Part shown: positions 18,101 to 27,256 of the stretch, one piece after another
Numbering within the stretch: the stretch's first letter is position 1
Layout of the letters: the number at the start of each line of letters is the position of its first letter
From: Desulforapulum sp034007745
Lineage (GTDB): Bacteria > Desulfobacterota > Desulfobacteria > Desulfobacterales > Desulfobacteraceae
Assembly (NCBI GenBank): GCA_034007745.1
Contig: JAVEQI010000001.1
Location: forward strand, 62,001 to 126,000
Length of the DNA: 64,000 nucleotides
Direction of reading: 5' to 3'
The notes under the pieces: generated by a model
The model's input: the letters and a program-made list of their open reading frames with translations, nothing else
What the model was told of the DNA's origin: nothing
The model's database searches: none
Made by a program: the position numbers and the translations under genes

Positions 18101-21056
18101 TATGTTCCCTCTCCCCTGTATCTTTGATTGTCGCCCTCAGGCGGTAGGCCCCGGGCCGATCTGGTATAAAACCGATTGACAGAGGTTCTTCCCCCGACAC
18201 CTTCTCCAAGGTTGTCACCCCTGCCCACTCATCCACATAGAGCGTCTGAAAGGCGTTGCCTGCACCTTTAACCCTGGAAGCCTTGGTAACAAGCCGTTCC
18301 AGCGAAAACCGGGTGCCTAGGCCCGGCACAGGTTCGCCCCTTTCGTTGACCACTACAAAGGGAAAATCGGCCCTGTCTCCCTGGTAATAGAGCCAGCTGT
18401 CAGACCGAAGCCCCACAAACCTATCCCGGCCGAAAAAATCCACAGAAGTTGTGGCTGCGATGCTTCCGCCCCTGTCATCCCGCACGGCAGATTCCACAAT
18501 TACACGGCCAAAGGGAGTTGTATCCCGGGGCGGATCCTCGGCAGAGTTCTGGATCAGGGATAACTCCGTGACTACCACCCCCTGGCTGTCAAGCATAGCC
18601 CGGGTATCGAGGAGGACCTCTTCATCCAGATCTGGTTGATCCGTCTGGAACCAGAAATCCTTTACCAGGGTATGGGTGGATGTAAAACCGCGGGGCTCAA
18701 GGCGTGCCACCACCCGGGTCGAAGCGTCTGTGTATGGTCCGCCTGCATGGAGTCTTGCCGTTGTTGTGATCTCCGCCTTCTGGCCCGGTGTAAGGCGTGT
18801 CGTGTTCATCTCGGTTGTGACCCTGAAGGGTGCAGGAACAAAGTCACCCACCAGCACCTTGAGGGGAGACCAAACAATTGTTGTGAAATCGGCCGAAAGC
18901 TCAAACTGGTAATATCCTACGCCGGCGGTTTTTGACGTTGTAAACTGACCGTCAAAGGCCCCGAATCGTGAAAGAGTTACCTTCTCCTGTTCATGCACCG
19001 TCTTGCCCGTGGGGTCGATAATTTTAAGGGTGTAACCGTTCCTGGGCGGCTGAATAAAAGTTCCATTGTCCTGATTCCGGACATAGATCTTGAAATCGAT
19101 TGTATCACCGGCACGGTAGATGCCCTGGGCCGTTGTTCCCCAGGTATGAATATGGCTGTAGCGTTGACCCAAACTCGAAGAAAAAACAGCCCCGGAAGCC
19201 CGATAGGTATCTGTCTCAAACTTTGGGGAGAGGGGCAAAAGTGCCATAAAATCGTCTTTCACCACCTTGACGAAAAAACGCTCGACGCTGTTCGCCCAGC
19301 TCCAGTCAAACATCTTCAACTCGGGATCAAGGGTTGATGTACCCGGCAGCATTGAAATTCCGGTCTCGTCGGTTACCCCTGTGGCAAGAACCGGTTCATC
19401 CCCCTTTAAACGGGTGAGCGCATCCCTGTAAAGGGTTACACTAGCATCTGCAACGGGTTTTCCAGTAGCAAGATCCACCACCCAAACCAGAGTGTTAAAG
19501 TGACCAGACTTCACATGAACCTCAAACGGGGTCCTCTGAACGAAGAAGGTTTTCTCCCAGTCTGATTTATTCACCCCGGGTCGGACGTTCAATGTTCCAT
19601 ACAGGGCTCCTGATCGGTTCCCAAGCATGGTGTCAACCCCAAGGGGGATTTTCACCGCCAGATCCTCGATTGCAGGTATCTGCACTTCAAGTTCAAGATT
19701 TTCATCTGCCGCATCAGGCGTCATCCGACGGTAATTTACCGTGACCCCTTGGAGGTTGGTCACCACCAGGGGAAGATCGTTTTTAATGCCCTGCTCCAGA
19801 ACCGCAGTATCGTAAGTGAGTTTATAATCCGGGGGCCGGTGGTCGGTGTGAAATGAAAAATCAAGGGGCTGCACAAGCCTTCGCCCAAACTGATCCCTGA
19901 GCCTCAGGAGACTCTCCTTGACCCGATAGGCGGTGTGGGCCATGAGGTTCACCGGCAGAGAGACTCGATAGGTTTGCTCTTTTTCATGGGCAAAGCCAAG
20001 GCCTGAGTAAGAGTAGACATTGGCCCAGGGGTCAAAATCTGCCCCTGGGCCAGCAAGGGAAGGATAAAACTCCATGCTCTTTCTGAAATTATCCACACTG
20101 ACCGGCGTGGAAAAGACAAGGGCCATATGGGCCAGGGGATTGGGCCTTGCCAGAGTTTCATTAAAGGAACCATCCGTTCCCAGCAAAAAGGGATCGTTGC
20201 CATTGTTGGGATAGGCCTCAAGTCCCAGAAACTTAAATTCCGGAAAGGTATGAAACTTTACAAGACTCGAAGCTCCAGCGCCGGGCACAGGTCCCAGGAG
20301 GGACTTAAGCCCGGCCCTTAATCCAAAGGTAACCCGGGTATCATGGGGCAGTTCTTCGATGGGTGATACTAACCATACCCGCCGGGCATGATTGTTTTGA
20401 TCATTCTGAGTCTCTTTTAGATCCAGATCCACCCCATTTTCACCATGGCCATCAGCCGGATGCTCAATGTCATCGGGATCAGGAGCTGCAATCCCCCCTG
20501 TTCGCCGCCTGCCTGGATCATCCGTTTCAAAAAAAACATACTCGTTCAGGGAATCCCTTAAAACGGGCTGATTGAACACGAGTCTCAGCACTGGAGTTCC
20601 AGGCGAGTTCCAGGTTTTAAAACCGGTATACCGAACCTTGGGGCGAAGGGTGGTAAACGAATGAACATGGGTTTTGGCTAGGCTGGAACCGTCCTCGGCG
20701 ATGATTCCGGATCGAACGGTCAAGGTATAAAGAGTGGCAGGTTTCAGCTGCTCCTGTTCGTCAAGCTCCAGGGCCAGGGTGGAAGGGGTGAGCCATCGCC
20801 ACTGACCGTTCACCCTGGGGGTGATAGCAATGGGGATTTCATCCTGATCCCTCTCCATCCTTCCCAGGGGAACAACCTTTTTGTTGAACTCGACTGTAAT
20901 CTGGCGTTTTTCCGGGACATCCATACCTCCGGGAGTGATTCTTGTTATTTTTAAGGAATCACCGGAAAGGCATGGCTGAACAGATAAAAAAAATATCAGG
21001 AAAAAAAACAGTGCAAAAGGCACGATGAGAAAAAAGGATCGAAGGGATGATTTCAT
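15165..21056 (-). CDS. Bacterial alpha-2-macroglobulin (YfhM-type protease trap)
   Basis: Very large exported protein (1963 residues) of the bacterial alpha-2-macroglobulin family, thought to trap proteases that enter the periplasm. N-terminal signal sequence with a long hydrophobic core and no clear lipobox, unlike the lipoprotein of E. coli. It has repeated macroglobulin beta domains and MG-type elements (YHRVEVVDP, SYKPGDTVKVELLADI, VAVLDEAVFDLL). The thioester motif is CWEQ in YPFTCWEQVLSRA, so the covalent-capture chemistry should be intact. An alpha-helical thioester domain follows, then a C-terminal domain (VNAGISVERRVWVEENGEF, EDPVPGGLEPVN). Directly followed by pbpC. purQ lies 123 bases upstream with a weak hairpin between. 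Confidence 0.93.
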   Translation of the reverse strand: MKSSLRSFFLIVPFALFFFLIFFLSVQPCLSGDSLKITRITPGGMDVPEKRQITVEFNKKVVPLGRMERDQDEIPIAITPRVNGQWRWLTPSTLALELDEQEQLKPATLYTLTVRSGIIAEDGSSLAKTHVHSFTTLRPKVRYTGFKTWNSPGTPVLRLVFNQPVLRDSLNEYVFFETDDPGRRRTGGIAAPDPDDIEHPADGHGENGVDLDLKETQNDQNNHARRVWLVSPIEELPHDTRVTFGLRAGLKSLLGPVPGAGASSLVKFHTFPEFKFLGLEAYPNNGNDPFLLGTDGSFNETLARPNPLAHMALVFSTPVSVDNFRKSMEFYPSLAGPGADFDPWANVYSYSGLGFAHEKEQTYRVSLPVNLMAHTAYRVKESLLRLRDQFGRRLVQPLDFSFHTDHRPPDYKLTYDTAVLEQGIKNDLPLVVTNLQGVTVNYRRMTPDAADENLELEVQIPAIEDLAVKIPLGVDTMLGNRSGALYGTLNVRPGVNKSDWEKTFFVQRTPFEVHVKSGHFNTLVWVVDLATGKPVADASVTLYRDALTRLKGDEPVLATGVTDETGISMLPGTSTLDPELKMFDWSWANSVERFFVKVVKDDFMALLPLSPKFETDTYRASGAVFSSSLGQRYSHIHTWGTTAQGIYRAGDTIDFKIYVRNQDNGTFIQPPRNGYTLKIIDPTGKTVHEQEKVTLSRFGAFDGQFTTSKTAGVGYYQFELSADFTTIVWSPLKVLVGDFVPAPFRVTTEMNTTRLTPGQKAEITTTARLHAGGPYTDASTRVVARLEPRGFTSTHTLVKDFWFQTDQPDLDEEVLLDTRAMLDSQGVVVTELSLIQNSAEDPPRDTTPFGRVIVESAVRDDRGGSIAATTSVDFFGRDRFVGLRSDSWLYYQGDRADFPFVVVNERGEPVPGLGTRFSLERLVTKASRVKGAGNAFQTLYVDEWAGVTTLEKVSGEEPLSIGFIPDRPGAYRLRATIKDTGEREHTSVLRFWVAGGQRVTWHEPESQVLTLIAESDRLEVGETARYMVKNPFPGARALVTVERYGVLKQWVMTLEGSTPVVEFPVEPEFVPGFFLSITVVSPRVAVPPDNGADNGASTGELDLGKPVSRLGYHRVEVVDPNRRIKVDVGIEKESYKPGDTVKVELLADIIDEPVEIAVAVLDEAVFDLLGRGSGHFDPFKGFYTIDGLDLVNYSLMKRLVGIQRFSKKGASPGGDGGGAISMRSIFKYVSYWNPSILTDSKGRAGFQFEVPDNLTGWRVFAMAVTPTDRMGTGEKGFKVNLPTEIRPVMPNQVLKGDSFKAGFSIMNRTDQERELTVRIEAMGDNDHVLPPVTETLFLPPFKREIVWIHVTAQEQGEIKFKAMAGDGLDRDGIEHRLQVNDQNRVTTVAAYGSINWAGATQTFKVPQEIRTDLGFMGAVLSPSVIGTLEPALTYMRDYPFTCWEQVLSRALVAAMLPDLEPWLSADGKHDGGLGQDQTTDKGPLWDKSHDFVQEILDRAVNFQAPNGGMGYFSPDQERVNPYLSAFTALAFTELRAAGYKVPEVVEQKLHAFVRTLLRRDVMPQFYSPGMRATVRAVVLNALANGNRGELDEILRLDDHLGDMSLFGRAMLLEAALSTPGADQMVEKCLSSILSHSNLTGGKVSFSETLDTGYRQIAATPIRANSAVLSALVKYAAKKKETNKNGTNLDDSLAKGIPSGLVRYLTDTRKGRTHWENTQDSLFAIRGLLDYARAFEGEKTSMEARVLLDGQSLGTADFNENARESVSLVRPIKSDDPGTSPILTVEKKGEGRLYFQALMAYAPKTPPEKSVNAGISVERRVWVEENGEFVRLHDPVILNPGALVRVDLLVSPGGARNFVIVEDPVPGGLEPVNRSFVTSSAMEPGMDETDPDFLRGQHHFYHRELTHGSVRFYSERVPSGRYRLSYTAQAISRGHFAWPAVRAMEMYDTDIFGQGVETLLVVDE

Positions 21057-21104
21057 TTCAGATTCAACCTTTTTTTACTTGATGATCAAACATTTAAGAA
21101 GGGT

Positions 21105-21119
21105 CAAAATGACCCCCGA
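21105..21119 (-). terminator. Weak hairpin after purQ
   Basis: GGGTCA-AAA-TGACCC forms a 6-bp stem in the 123-base gap between purQ and the alpha-2-macroglobulin gene. On the minus strand it is followed by TTCTTAAATG rather than a clear T-run, so termination would be partial at best. Confidence 0.3.
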
Positions 21120-21179
21120 CGTTTTGCGGCTCAGGTCAGGATAACCAAAGGGGACGGGATGACACTCTTGCCCCCTTCC

Positions 21180-22001
21180 TTAGAAAATCGACCTTATATA
21201 ATCCACACCGTTCTTGAAGATCTGAATGCCGGGTGTTAACCCCTGATCCGTAGTTTTACCGCTGCGTTTAAGCATCTCTTTTGTCCGGGGCCAGTCAGGG
21301 TGATTGGACGGATGGTTGAAAGCCTCAGGGTGGGGCATGAGGCCGAAGATTCTGCCCGTTGGATCGCAGATGCCCGCAATATCGTCCATGGAACCGTTGG
21401 GATTCATGGGGAAACACCCCCTGGCCGGTTGACCGTTGGCGTCGGCATAGCGAAGCACCACCTGATTGCCCCCAACCAGCCTTGCAAGGGTTTCCCTGTC
21501 GGTGACAAACTTACCCTCCCCATGACGAACCGGAAGATCAACCGTTGCCATTCCCCTTGTGAACACACAGGGACTGTCCTTAACGGCTCTTAAGTTGACC
21601 CATTGATTTCTAAAATTACCGCAATCGTTAAAGGTCAGGGCTACGCTTCTTCTGGTGTAGTCTCCTTGCAGCCCCGGCAGGAGCCCCAGATTTACAAGGG
21701 TCTGGAAACCGTTGCAGATCCCCATAACAAGGCGTCCTTCTTTAACAAAGGAGACAAGCTCATTACCCAGATGTTTTTTCAGCTTCAACGCCTGGATCAC
21801 CCCGGCCCCGTGGTCATCGCCCCAGCTGAATCCACCGCCAAACACAAGGATGTGAAAGTCTTCAAGGTCAACCTTTCCAGCTACCAGGGAGTTGATATGA
21901 ACCCTTTGTGCAGATGCACCGGAAAGTTCAAAGGCCCGGGCAGTTTCCATATCGCAGTTGAGTCCAAATCCGGTTAATACGAGCGCTCTTACCTGTTTCA
22001 T
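21180..22001 (-). CDS. purQ: Phosphoribosylformylglycinamidine synthase, glutaminase subunit PurQ
   Basis: Class I glutamine amidotransferase subunit that supplies ammonia for step four of purine synthesis (FGAR to FGAM). 273 residues from the ATG that overlaps the purL stop (TAATG). Nucleophile cysteine in GICNGFQTL; oxyanion region VFGGGFSWGDDHGAG; catalytic His-Glu in LMPHPEAF. It is longer than the usual B. subtilis type PurQ (about 227 residues) and resembles the amidotransferase domain of the large single-chain PurL. A longer frame to 22028 exists, but GGGAG lies 8 bases before 22001. Last purine gene of the long minus-strand series. Confidence 0.94.
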   Translation of the reverse strand: MKQVRALVLTGFGLNCDMETARAFELSGASAQRVHINSLVAGKVDLEDFHILVFGGGFSWGDDHGAGVIQALKLKKHLGNELVSFVKEGRLVMGICNGFQTLVNLGLLPGLQGDYTRRSVALTFNDCGNFRNQWVNLRAVKDSPCVFTRGMATVDLPVRHGEGKFVTDRETLARLVGGNQVVLRYADANGQPARGCFPMNPNGSMDDIAGICDPTGRIFGLMPHPEAFNHPSNHPDWPRTKEMLKRSGKTTDQGLTPGIQIFKNGVDYIRSIF

Positions 22002-25000
22002 TACATATCTCCCAAGGGTCTTTGCCATGCAGTTTCAAGGGTATCAATGGATTTGTCAACAAGGAGTGTTCCATCCATGGCCTTGACTTTAAAGTTTTTA
22101 TGCTGATCAGTCACAACGCCCACACAGGCTGCGGCCATACCCTTGAAGAGTTTATCAAAGGTCTCCCTGTTTTCAGGGGCCACAGTGACAATAAACCTGC
22201 CCTGGGATTCGGAGAATAAAAGGGTGTCGTTTCTCAAAGCCCCGCCCCTCCGGGGAACAGCACCAAGGTCGATTTCCATGCCAAGACCACCTGCCATGGC
22301 ACAGAGGGGAAGGTGTACTCCCAATCCACCCCGGGCGACAACATGGGCCGATGCGACAAGGGACTTTTCCATGGCCCGGGTAAGGGCCCTGTAAACCACC
22401 TTGAAGCGTTCAAAGTCGACCTTTGGAACGTTAAGGCCGGTTGCTCCGCAAAGCTCGTAATATTCAGACCCTCCAAGTTCGTCAAAGGTATCACCCAGCA
22501 CATACACAAGGTCACCCGGAATCTTGGGATCCATGGTAACCACATATTCAATGTCATCGATCACACCGGTCGTGGAGAACTGAACCGTAGGCAGGGCCGA
22601 AACCTTGATCGTTTCACCGTAACTGCCGGCCAAATGACCGTCCACATACATGGAATCCTTGCCCGAGAGAAGGGGGACTCCATAGGCCAGGCAGGCCTGC
22701 TTCAACGCCCGGCAGGCCCTCACGAGCTGGGCCGCCTTGAATTTGCCGTCGGGGTTGTTCACAGGATCATACGCAATGTCAGGCCAGCAGAAGTTGTCCA
22801 CCCCGCCTATATGGTCCAGGGTTCCGCCAACTGCAATGATGCGGCGAACCGCCTCGTCAATTGTGCAGGTCACCATGTGAAAGGTGTCGATCTTTGAGTA
22901 CCAGGGAAGAATTGCCTGGGCAAAGGCAAGGCCCTTGGGAGATTCAAGCACCGGCCGGATCACCGAGGCGTCCGAAGGAATGTTGCGGTTGACGCCCACA
23001 AGGGGTTTTACAACACTTCCCCCCTGTACCTCGTGGTCGTACTGGCGGAAGATGTATTCCTTTGAGCAGATGTTGGGCCGCTGAAGCATGTCCCCAAGGA
23101 GGCGTTCATAATCCTTTGGTTCGCCAATTACAGGCTCGTACAATCCCCTTGTTTCAGGCGATGTCCACACGGCGTCAAACTCCCACCTGGGAAACCCCTT
23201 GTCCAGAAGATCCATATCCACAAAGGCGCAGGTCTTTTCCCCGTAAAGGATGTGAAGCTTTCCAGTGTCCGTATAGGTGCCGATCACCGTGCTCTCAACA
23301 GCATGGTCCTTTGAAAGGGCCAGGAAACGATCGATGTTTTCCGGCGGCACCGCAATGGTCATGCGCTCCTGGGATTCAGAGATCCAGATCTCCCACATGT
23401 CCAGACCCTCGTACTTCAGGGGTACCTTGTCAAGCCACACCTCGCAGCCGTTGCTGATCATGGCGGACTCGCCCACCGACGATGAAAGCCCACCGCCACC
23501 GTTGTCCGTTATAAACCGGTACAGCCCCTGATCCCTAGCCTCTAGGAGAAAATCATGCATCTTCTTCTGGGTGTAGGGATCACCTATCTGGACGTGGCCT
23601 GCCGGAGTATTTTCCGACAGCACCTCGGAGGATGCCGTAACCCCGTGGATGCCGTCCTTTCCGACCCTGCCGCCGCTCATGACGATGAGGTCGCCTGGGC
23701 AGGTCTCCTTCTCGTGACTTGGAGCGCCTTTAATCAGGGCCGGCATGATGCCGAGAGCAGTTACAAACACAAGGCTTTTCCCCATGTATCCGCCGTGGAA
23801 CAGGGTCTGTCCGAAGGTGGTGGGAACCCCGCTCTTGTTGCCGCCGTCCTTTACTCCCTCAACGACCCCGTCAAGGAGCCTTCTGGGATGGAGGGTCGGT
23901 TTCAAGGGTCCTTTATAATCAAGCTCGCCCACGCAGAACCCGAAACTTCCCATGATCAATCTCGAACCCAGCCCGGTTCCCATGGGGTCCCGGTAGACAC
24001 CCACAATGCCGGTTATGGCGCCGCCATAGGCCTCCATGTTTGACGGTGAATTGTGGGTCTCGCCGGTGATGACATAGTTGTATGTATCATCAAAACGGCC
24101 CACCCCTGCGTTGTCCCAGAGAACCGAAACCACCCAGGATTTTTTATCCTTGAGTTCAAAGGTCGGATCCTTGATGTACAGCTTGAACAGATCCTCCTCG
24201 ATGCACGCCTCGCCGGTGTCGGCATCCACATAGCGGAACAGCCCCTGGAAGGAGTTGTGGTTGCAATGGTCGCTCCTTGCCTGGGAGATATATTCGAGTT
24301 CAAGATCCGTTGGCCGCCCAAGACCTGCTTCAGCCCTGGATTCCAGTACCTCAGGATCTAAAAAGTACTCCCGGATCACAGGGATGTCCCTGGGATTTAA
24401 GGCAAGGTTTCTCTGATCGCTGATCGTCTGGAGCTCTTCGTTTGAACCGATGCTCAGGACGGAAAATTCAGGTTCGTGGTTCAGGTTGACCCTGGCAGGG
24501 GCCGTGTTGACGCCCTGCTCCAGATCCCACTCTGCCTTTTCAAATACCTTCCACTGCTGAATGATGGGGTTTGACAGAAGCTCGCCTGCCAGGATCTCCA
24601 TCGCTTCTCTAGTGAGGCCCTCCCCCTTTACGGCATACCTCCTTGAGGTATAAATTCCATCATCAGGACCAAATTTTCGGTTCAAAAGATCCTCAACAGC
24701 CTCCACTGCCGTGCTTGCAGGGTTGTCCCGAACACCGGGCCGCAGACCGATCCAGATGCACCAGTCAAAGTCAATATCAAGGGGCTTTAAAGAGGAGATC
24801 TGGGTCACGGGATTGGTCAGTATCTCATCCTTTATGGTGCAGAGCTCAGGAATGGTGAGATCCGCCTCCAGGGTGACAAGGTTGACGGTCCTTACGTCGG
24901 TAAGACGAATATTAAAATAATCCAGAGCTTTTCGTGTGAGACTTGCGCCTTCGGCATCAAACAGATCGGGTTTGAGAGCTATCTCTATACAGGAAATCAT
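22001..25000 (-). CDS. purL: Phosphoribosylformylglycinamidine synthase PurL with built-in PurS-like N-terminus
   Basis: ATP-dependent FGAM synthetase subunit, 999 residues. It is intermediate between the small PurL of Gram-positives (about 740) and the E. coli chain (about 1295). Residues 1-165 form two PurS-like repeats, the linker and synthetase body follow (LEYISQARSDHCNHNSF, ETHNSPSNMEAYGGA, DNGGGGLSSSVGESAM, LSGKDSMYVDG), and the glutaminase domain is encoded separately as purQ. So PurS and PurL are fused while PurQ is free. Start taken at 25000, where GGTGA is well placed; the alternative 25012 overlaps rseP by 11 bases. It is unusual to find it right after rseP. Confidence 0.93.
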   Translation of the reverse strand: MISCIEIALKPDLFDAEGASLTRKALDYFNIRLTDVRTVNLVTLEADLTIPELCTIKDEILTNPVTQISSLKPLDIDFDWCIWIGLRPGVRDNPASTAVEAVEDLLNRKFGPDDGIYTSRRYAVKGEGLTREAMEILAGELLSNPIIQQWKVFEKAEWDLEQGVNTAPARVNLNHEPEFSVLSIGSNEELQTISDQRNLALNPRDIPVIREYFLDPEVLESRAEAGLGRPTDLELEYISQARSDHCNHNSFQGLFRYVDADTGEACIEEDLFKLYIKDPTFELKDKKSWVVSVLWDNAGVGRFDDTYNYVITGETHNSPSNMEAYGGAITGIVGVYRDPMGTGLGSRLIMGSFGFCVGELDYKGPLKPTLHPRRLLDGVVEGVKDGGNKSGVPTTFGQTLFHGGYMGKSLVFVTALGIMPALIKGAPSHEKETCPGDLIVMSGGRVGKDGIHGVTASSEVLSENTPAGHVQIGDPYTQKKMHDFLLEARDQGLYRFITDNGGGGLSSSVGESAMISNGCEVWLDKVPLKYEGLDMWEIWISESQERMTIAVPPENIDRFLALSKDHAVESTVIGTYTDTGKLHILYGEKTCAFVDMDLLDKGFPRWEFDAVWTSPETRGLYEPVIGEPKDYERLLGDMLQRPNICSKEYIFRQYDHEVQGGSVVKPLVGVNRNIPSDASVIRPVLESPKGLAFAQAILPWYSKIDTFHMVTCTIDEAVRRIIAVGGTLDHIGGVDNFCWPDIAYDPVNNPDGKFKAAQLVRACRALKQACLAYGVPLLSGKDSMYVDGHLAGSYGETIKVSALPTVQFSTTGVIDDIEYVVTMDPKIPGDLVYVLGDTFDELGGSEYYELCGATGLNVPKVDFERFKVVYRALTRAMEKSLVASAHVVARGGLGVHLPLCAMAGGLGMEIDLGAVPRRGGALRNDTLLFSESQGRFIVTVAPENRETFDKLFKGMAAACVGVVTDQHKNFKVKAMDGTLLVDKSIDTLETAWQRPLGDM

Positions 25001-25001
25001 A

Positions 25002-26087
25002 TTATTCACCATAAAATATTCTTAGGATATCGTTATAAAAAACAAACACCATCAAAGCCAGGAGCAGCATCATGCCAAACTGATTGGCCTTTTCCCTCAG
25101 CCTATCCCCGGCGGGTTTACCGGTAATGGCCTCAATGCCGAAAAAAACAAGGTGCCCCCCGTCAAGAACAGGCACGGGAAAAAGGTTAATAATGCCGAGG
25201 TTTATGCTGAGCATGGCTATGAAAAAGGCAAGATTGGCAACCCCTGCCCTTGCTTGATCACCGGCCATCTGGGCGATCATGATCGGTCCGCCAAGGGTAT
25301 TTGCCGACACAGATCCTGTAAAAATCTTTCCAATGGAAAGAATGGTAAGCTTTATTATCTCCCAGGTCCTTACAAATGCTTCGCCCATGGCCTCAATGGG
25401 ATTGAGCCGTTCGTGCACCACATCACCTGCCGACGATATACCGACCATGGGTTTTTTAATGGTTTCACCAAAAATATTGGTTGCTGTGGTCTGCTCTGGA
25501 ACTATGGGAATGTGGAGATTCTGGCCGTTTCTATTGATGAAAAAATCAAGACGTTCAGCGCCTGATTTAGATTTGTTTGACTTAGAAATAAGCAGCACCA
25601 TATCGTCCCAGGTTTCCACAGTCTTACCATCAATGGCCTTGATAAGATCGCCGGGTTTGACACCAGCGGTCAATGCTGGAGAATCATCTGCAACCGCTCC
25701 AACCACGGGTCGCACATAATAGCTGCCAGCTATCTGGAACAGAAGATAAAAGATGAGAACTGCCAGAACAAAATTAAAAATCGGCCCTGCTGCAACGATG
25801 AGGCTCTTCTGGAAAAGGGGCTTATGGGTGAATGAGAGAGCTCGATCCTCGGCGGAAGTTTCACTGGCCGGGTCTTCTCCGACCATTTTTACATACCCCC
25901 CAAGGGGAATCACGGACAGGCAGTACTCGGTCAACCCGATCTTTTTTCTGTAAATCTTTGGCCCGAATCCCAGGGAAAAAGTTTCAACCCCCACTCCAAA
26001 AAATCTTGCCACGAGAAAATGTCCCAGCTCGTGGAAAAATATCAAAACGCCAAGAACAATCACAAATGCAACCAATGAATGACCCAT
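25002..26087 (-). CDS. rseP: Site-2 intramembrane metalloprotease RseP
   Basis: Membrane zinc protease of the RseP/S2P family, 361 residues. Zinc site HELGH at residues 19-23 in the first helix, LDGGHL in the third-helix motif (PVPVLDGGHLVFF), and one PDZ domain in the middle (ADDSPALTAGVKPGDLIKAIDGK). The E. coli protein has two PDZ domains and about 450 residues; this shorter one-PDZ type is common in Gram-positives and delta-type bacteria. In known systems it cleaves anti-sigma factors or signal peptides. It follows dxr by 10 bases in the classic frr-uppS-cdsA-dxr-rseP order. Confidence 0.94.
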   Translation of the reverse strand: MGHSLVAFVIVLGVLIFFHELGHFLVARFFGVGVETFSLGFGPKIYRKKIGLTEYCLSVIPLGGYVKMVGEDPASETSAEDRALSFTHKPLFQKSLIVAAGPIFNFVLAVLIFYLLFQIAGSYYVRPVVGAVADDSPALTAGVKPGDLIKAIDGKTVETWDDMVLLISKSNKSKSGAERLDFFINRNGQNLHIPIVPEQTTATNIFGETIKKPMVGISSAGDVVHERLNPIEAMGEAFVRTWEIIKLTILSIGKIFTGSVSANTLGGPIMIAQMAGDQARAGVANLAFFIAMLSINLGIINLFPVPVLDGGHLVFFGIEAITGKPAGDRLREKANQFGMMLLLALMVFVFYNDILRIFYGE

Positions 26088-26097
26088 AAAACCTCGC

Positions 26098-27249
26098 TTA
26101 AATAAGGGCCAAAGCCATCTGCCTTGCCCAACGGTCTGCTTCTATTATATCGGAAAGGGCTGGATCGTCAACCCTCCGGTGAAGAGTCATGGTCTTTTCA
26201 ACCATGGAAAATATGCCTGGGAAATCGATCCTGCCCTTTAAAAACGCCTGAACCGCAATCTCGTTGGCCCCATTCATCACAGCAGGAAGAGTGCCGCCCT
26301 GACGGCAGGCCTCGACGGCAAACCCGATGGATGGAAAACGATCCATGTCCGGTCGTTGAAACTCGAGACCGCCAAGGGCCGTAAAATCGGGAAACTCCAG
26401 GTCAAGGGTCAAACGATCGGGCCAGGAAAAGGCCAGGGCGATGGCGGTCCGCATGTCCGGAATTCCCATCTGTGCCATAACCGAACCGTCGTTGAAACCC
26501 ACCATGGAATGGACAATGCTCTGGGGATGAACCACCACCTCCACCTGGTCAATGGTAAGACCAAAAAGATGAACCGCCTCGATAATTTCGAGCCCCTTGT
26601 TCATGAGTGTTGCCGAATCAATGGATATCTTGTGGCCCATCTTCCAGGTGGGATGACTCAGTGCATGCTCGGGTCTTATCTCCGTAAATTTTTCTTCAGG
26701 CGTATTGAGAAAAGGACCGCCAGATGCCGTTAAAAATATCTTTTTCAGATCCTTTGCCCGATTTCCTGCAAGGCATTGGAAAATCGCTGAATGTTCGCTG
26801 TCCACAGGCAGAATTGCAACATTGTTTTTCCTGGCAAGTGCCATGACAAGTCCCCCCGCCATCACAAGTGTCTCCTTGTTGGCAAGGGCCACCTCTTTTT
26901 TTGCCCTGATGGCGGCCAGGGCCGGTAAAAGACCTGCGGCACCGACCATGGCAAGGAGCACAAGGTCCACATTCTCGTGACTTGCCCCCCTGGCATACCC
27001 GGATTCACCAAAAAGAATCTCAAGTAGAGGTTCGCCGTTAAGAAGATCCTTGAGCCTTCGGGCGTGGATTTCGTCAAGTACCACAACCGTTTCCGGCCTG
27101 AAGGTCCTGACCTGGCGGGCAAGAAGATCGATATTGGTTGCCGCGCTGAGAACCCTTATGTCAAACAAATCGGGATGCATAAGGACCACGTCAAGGGCGC
27201 TTGTTCCAATGGAGCCTGTGGACCCCATAATGGAAAGGCGTTTTCTCAT
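26098..27249 (-). CDS. dxr: 1-deoxy-D-xylulose 5-phosphate reductoisomerase
   Basis: Second enzyme of the MEP isoprenoid pathway, making 2-C-methyl-D-erythritol 4-phosphate with NADPH. 383 residues from the chosen ATG at 27249; the frame is open to 27315 but the nucleotide motif GSTGSIGTSALD must lie near the N-terminus as in other Dxr proteins. Other family blocks: LANKETLVMAG, PVDSEHSAIFQCL, LTASGGPF and NPTWKMG-like SHPTWKMGHKISIDSATLMNKGLE. Starts 7 bases after the cdsA stop. Its product feeds the undecaprenyl chain made by the neighbouring uppS. Confidence 0.96.
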   Translation of the reverse strand: MRKRLSIMGSTGSIGTSALDVVLMHPDLFDIRVLSAATNIDLLARQVRTFRPETVVVLDEIHARRLKDLLNGEPLLEILFGESGYARGASHENVDLVLLAMVGAAGLLPALAAIRAKKEVALANKETLVMAGGLVMALARKNNVAILPVDSEHSAIFQCLAGNRAKDLKKIFLTASGGPFLNTPEEKFTEIRPEHALSHPTWKMGHKISIDSATLMNKGLEIIEAVHLFGLTIDQVEVVVHPQSIVHSMVGFNDGSVMAQMGIPDMRTAIALAFSWPDRLTLDLEFPDFTALGGLEFQRPDMDRFPSIGFAVEACRQGGTLPAVMNGANEIAVQAFLKGRIDFPGIFSMVEKTMTLHRRVDDPALSDIIEADRWARQMALALI

Positions 27250-27256
27250 AGCAGAA

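Noticed and set aside
17532..18179. 215-residue open frame antisense to the alpha-2-macroglobulin gene
   Set aside because: Fully inside a certain gene on the other strand, with low-complexity composition and no ribosome site or family match.
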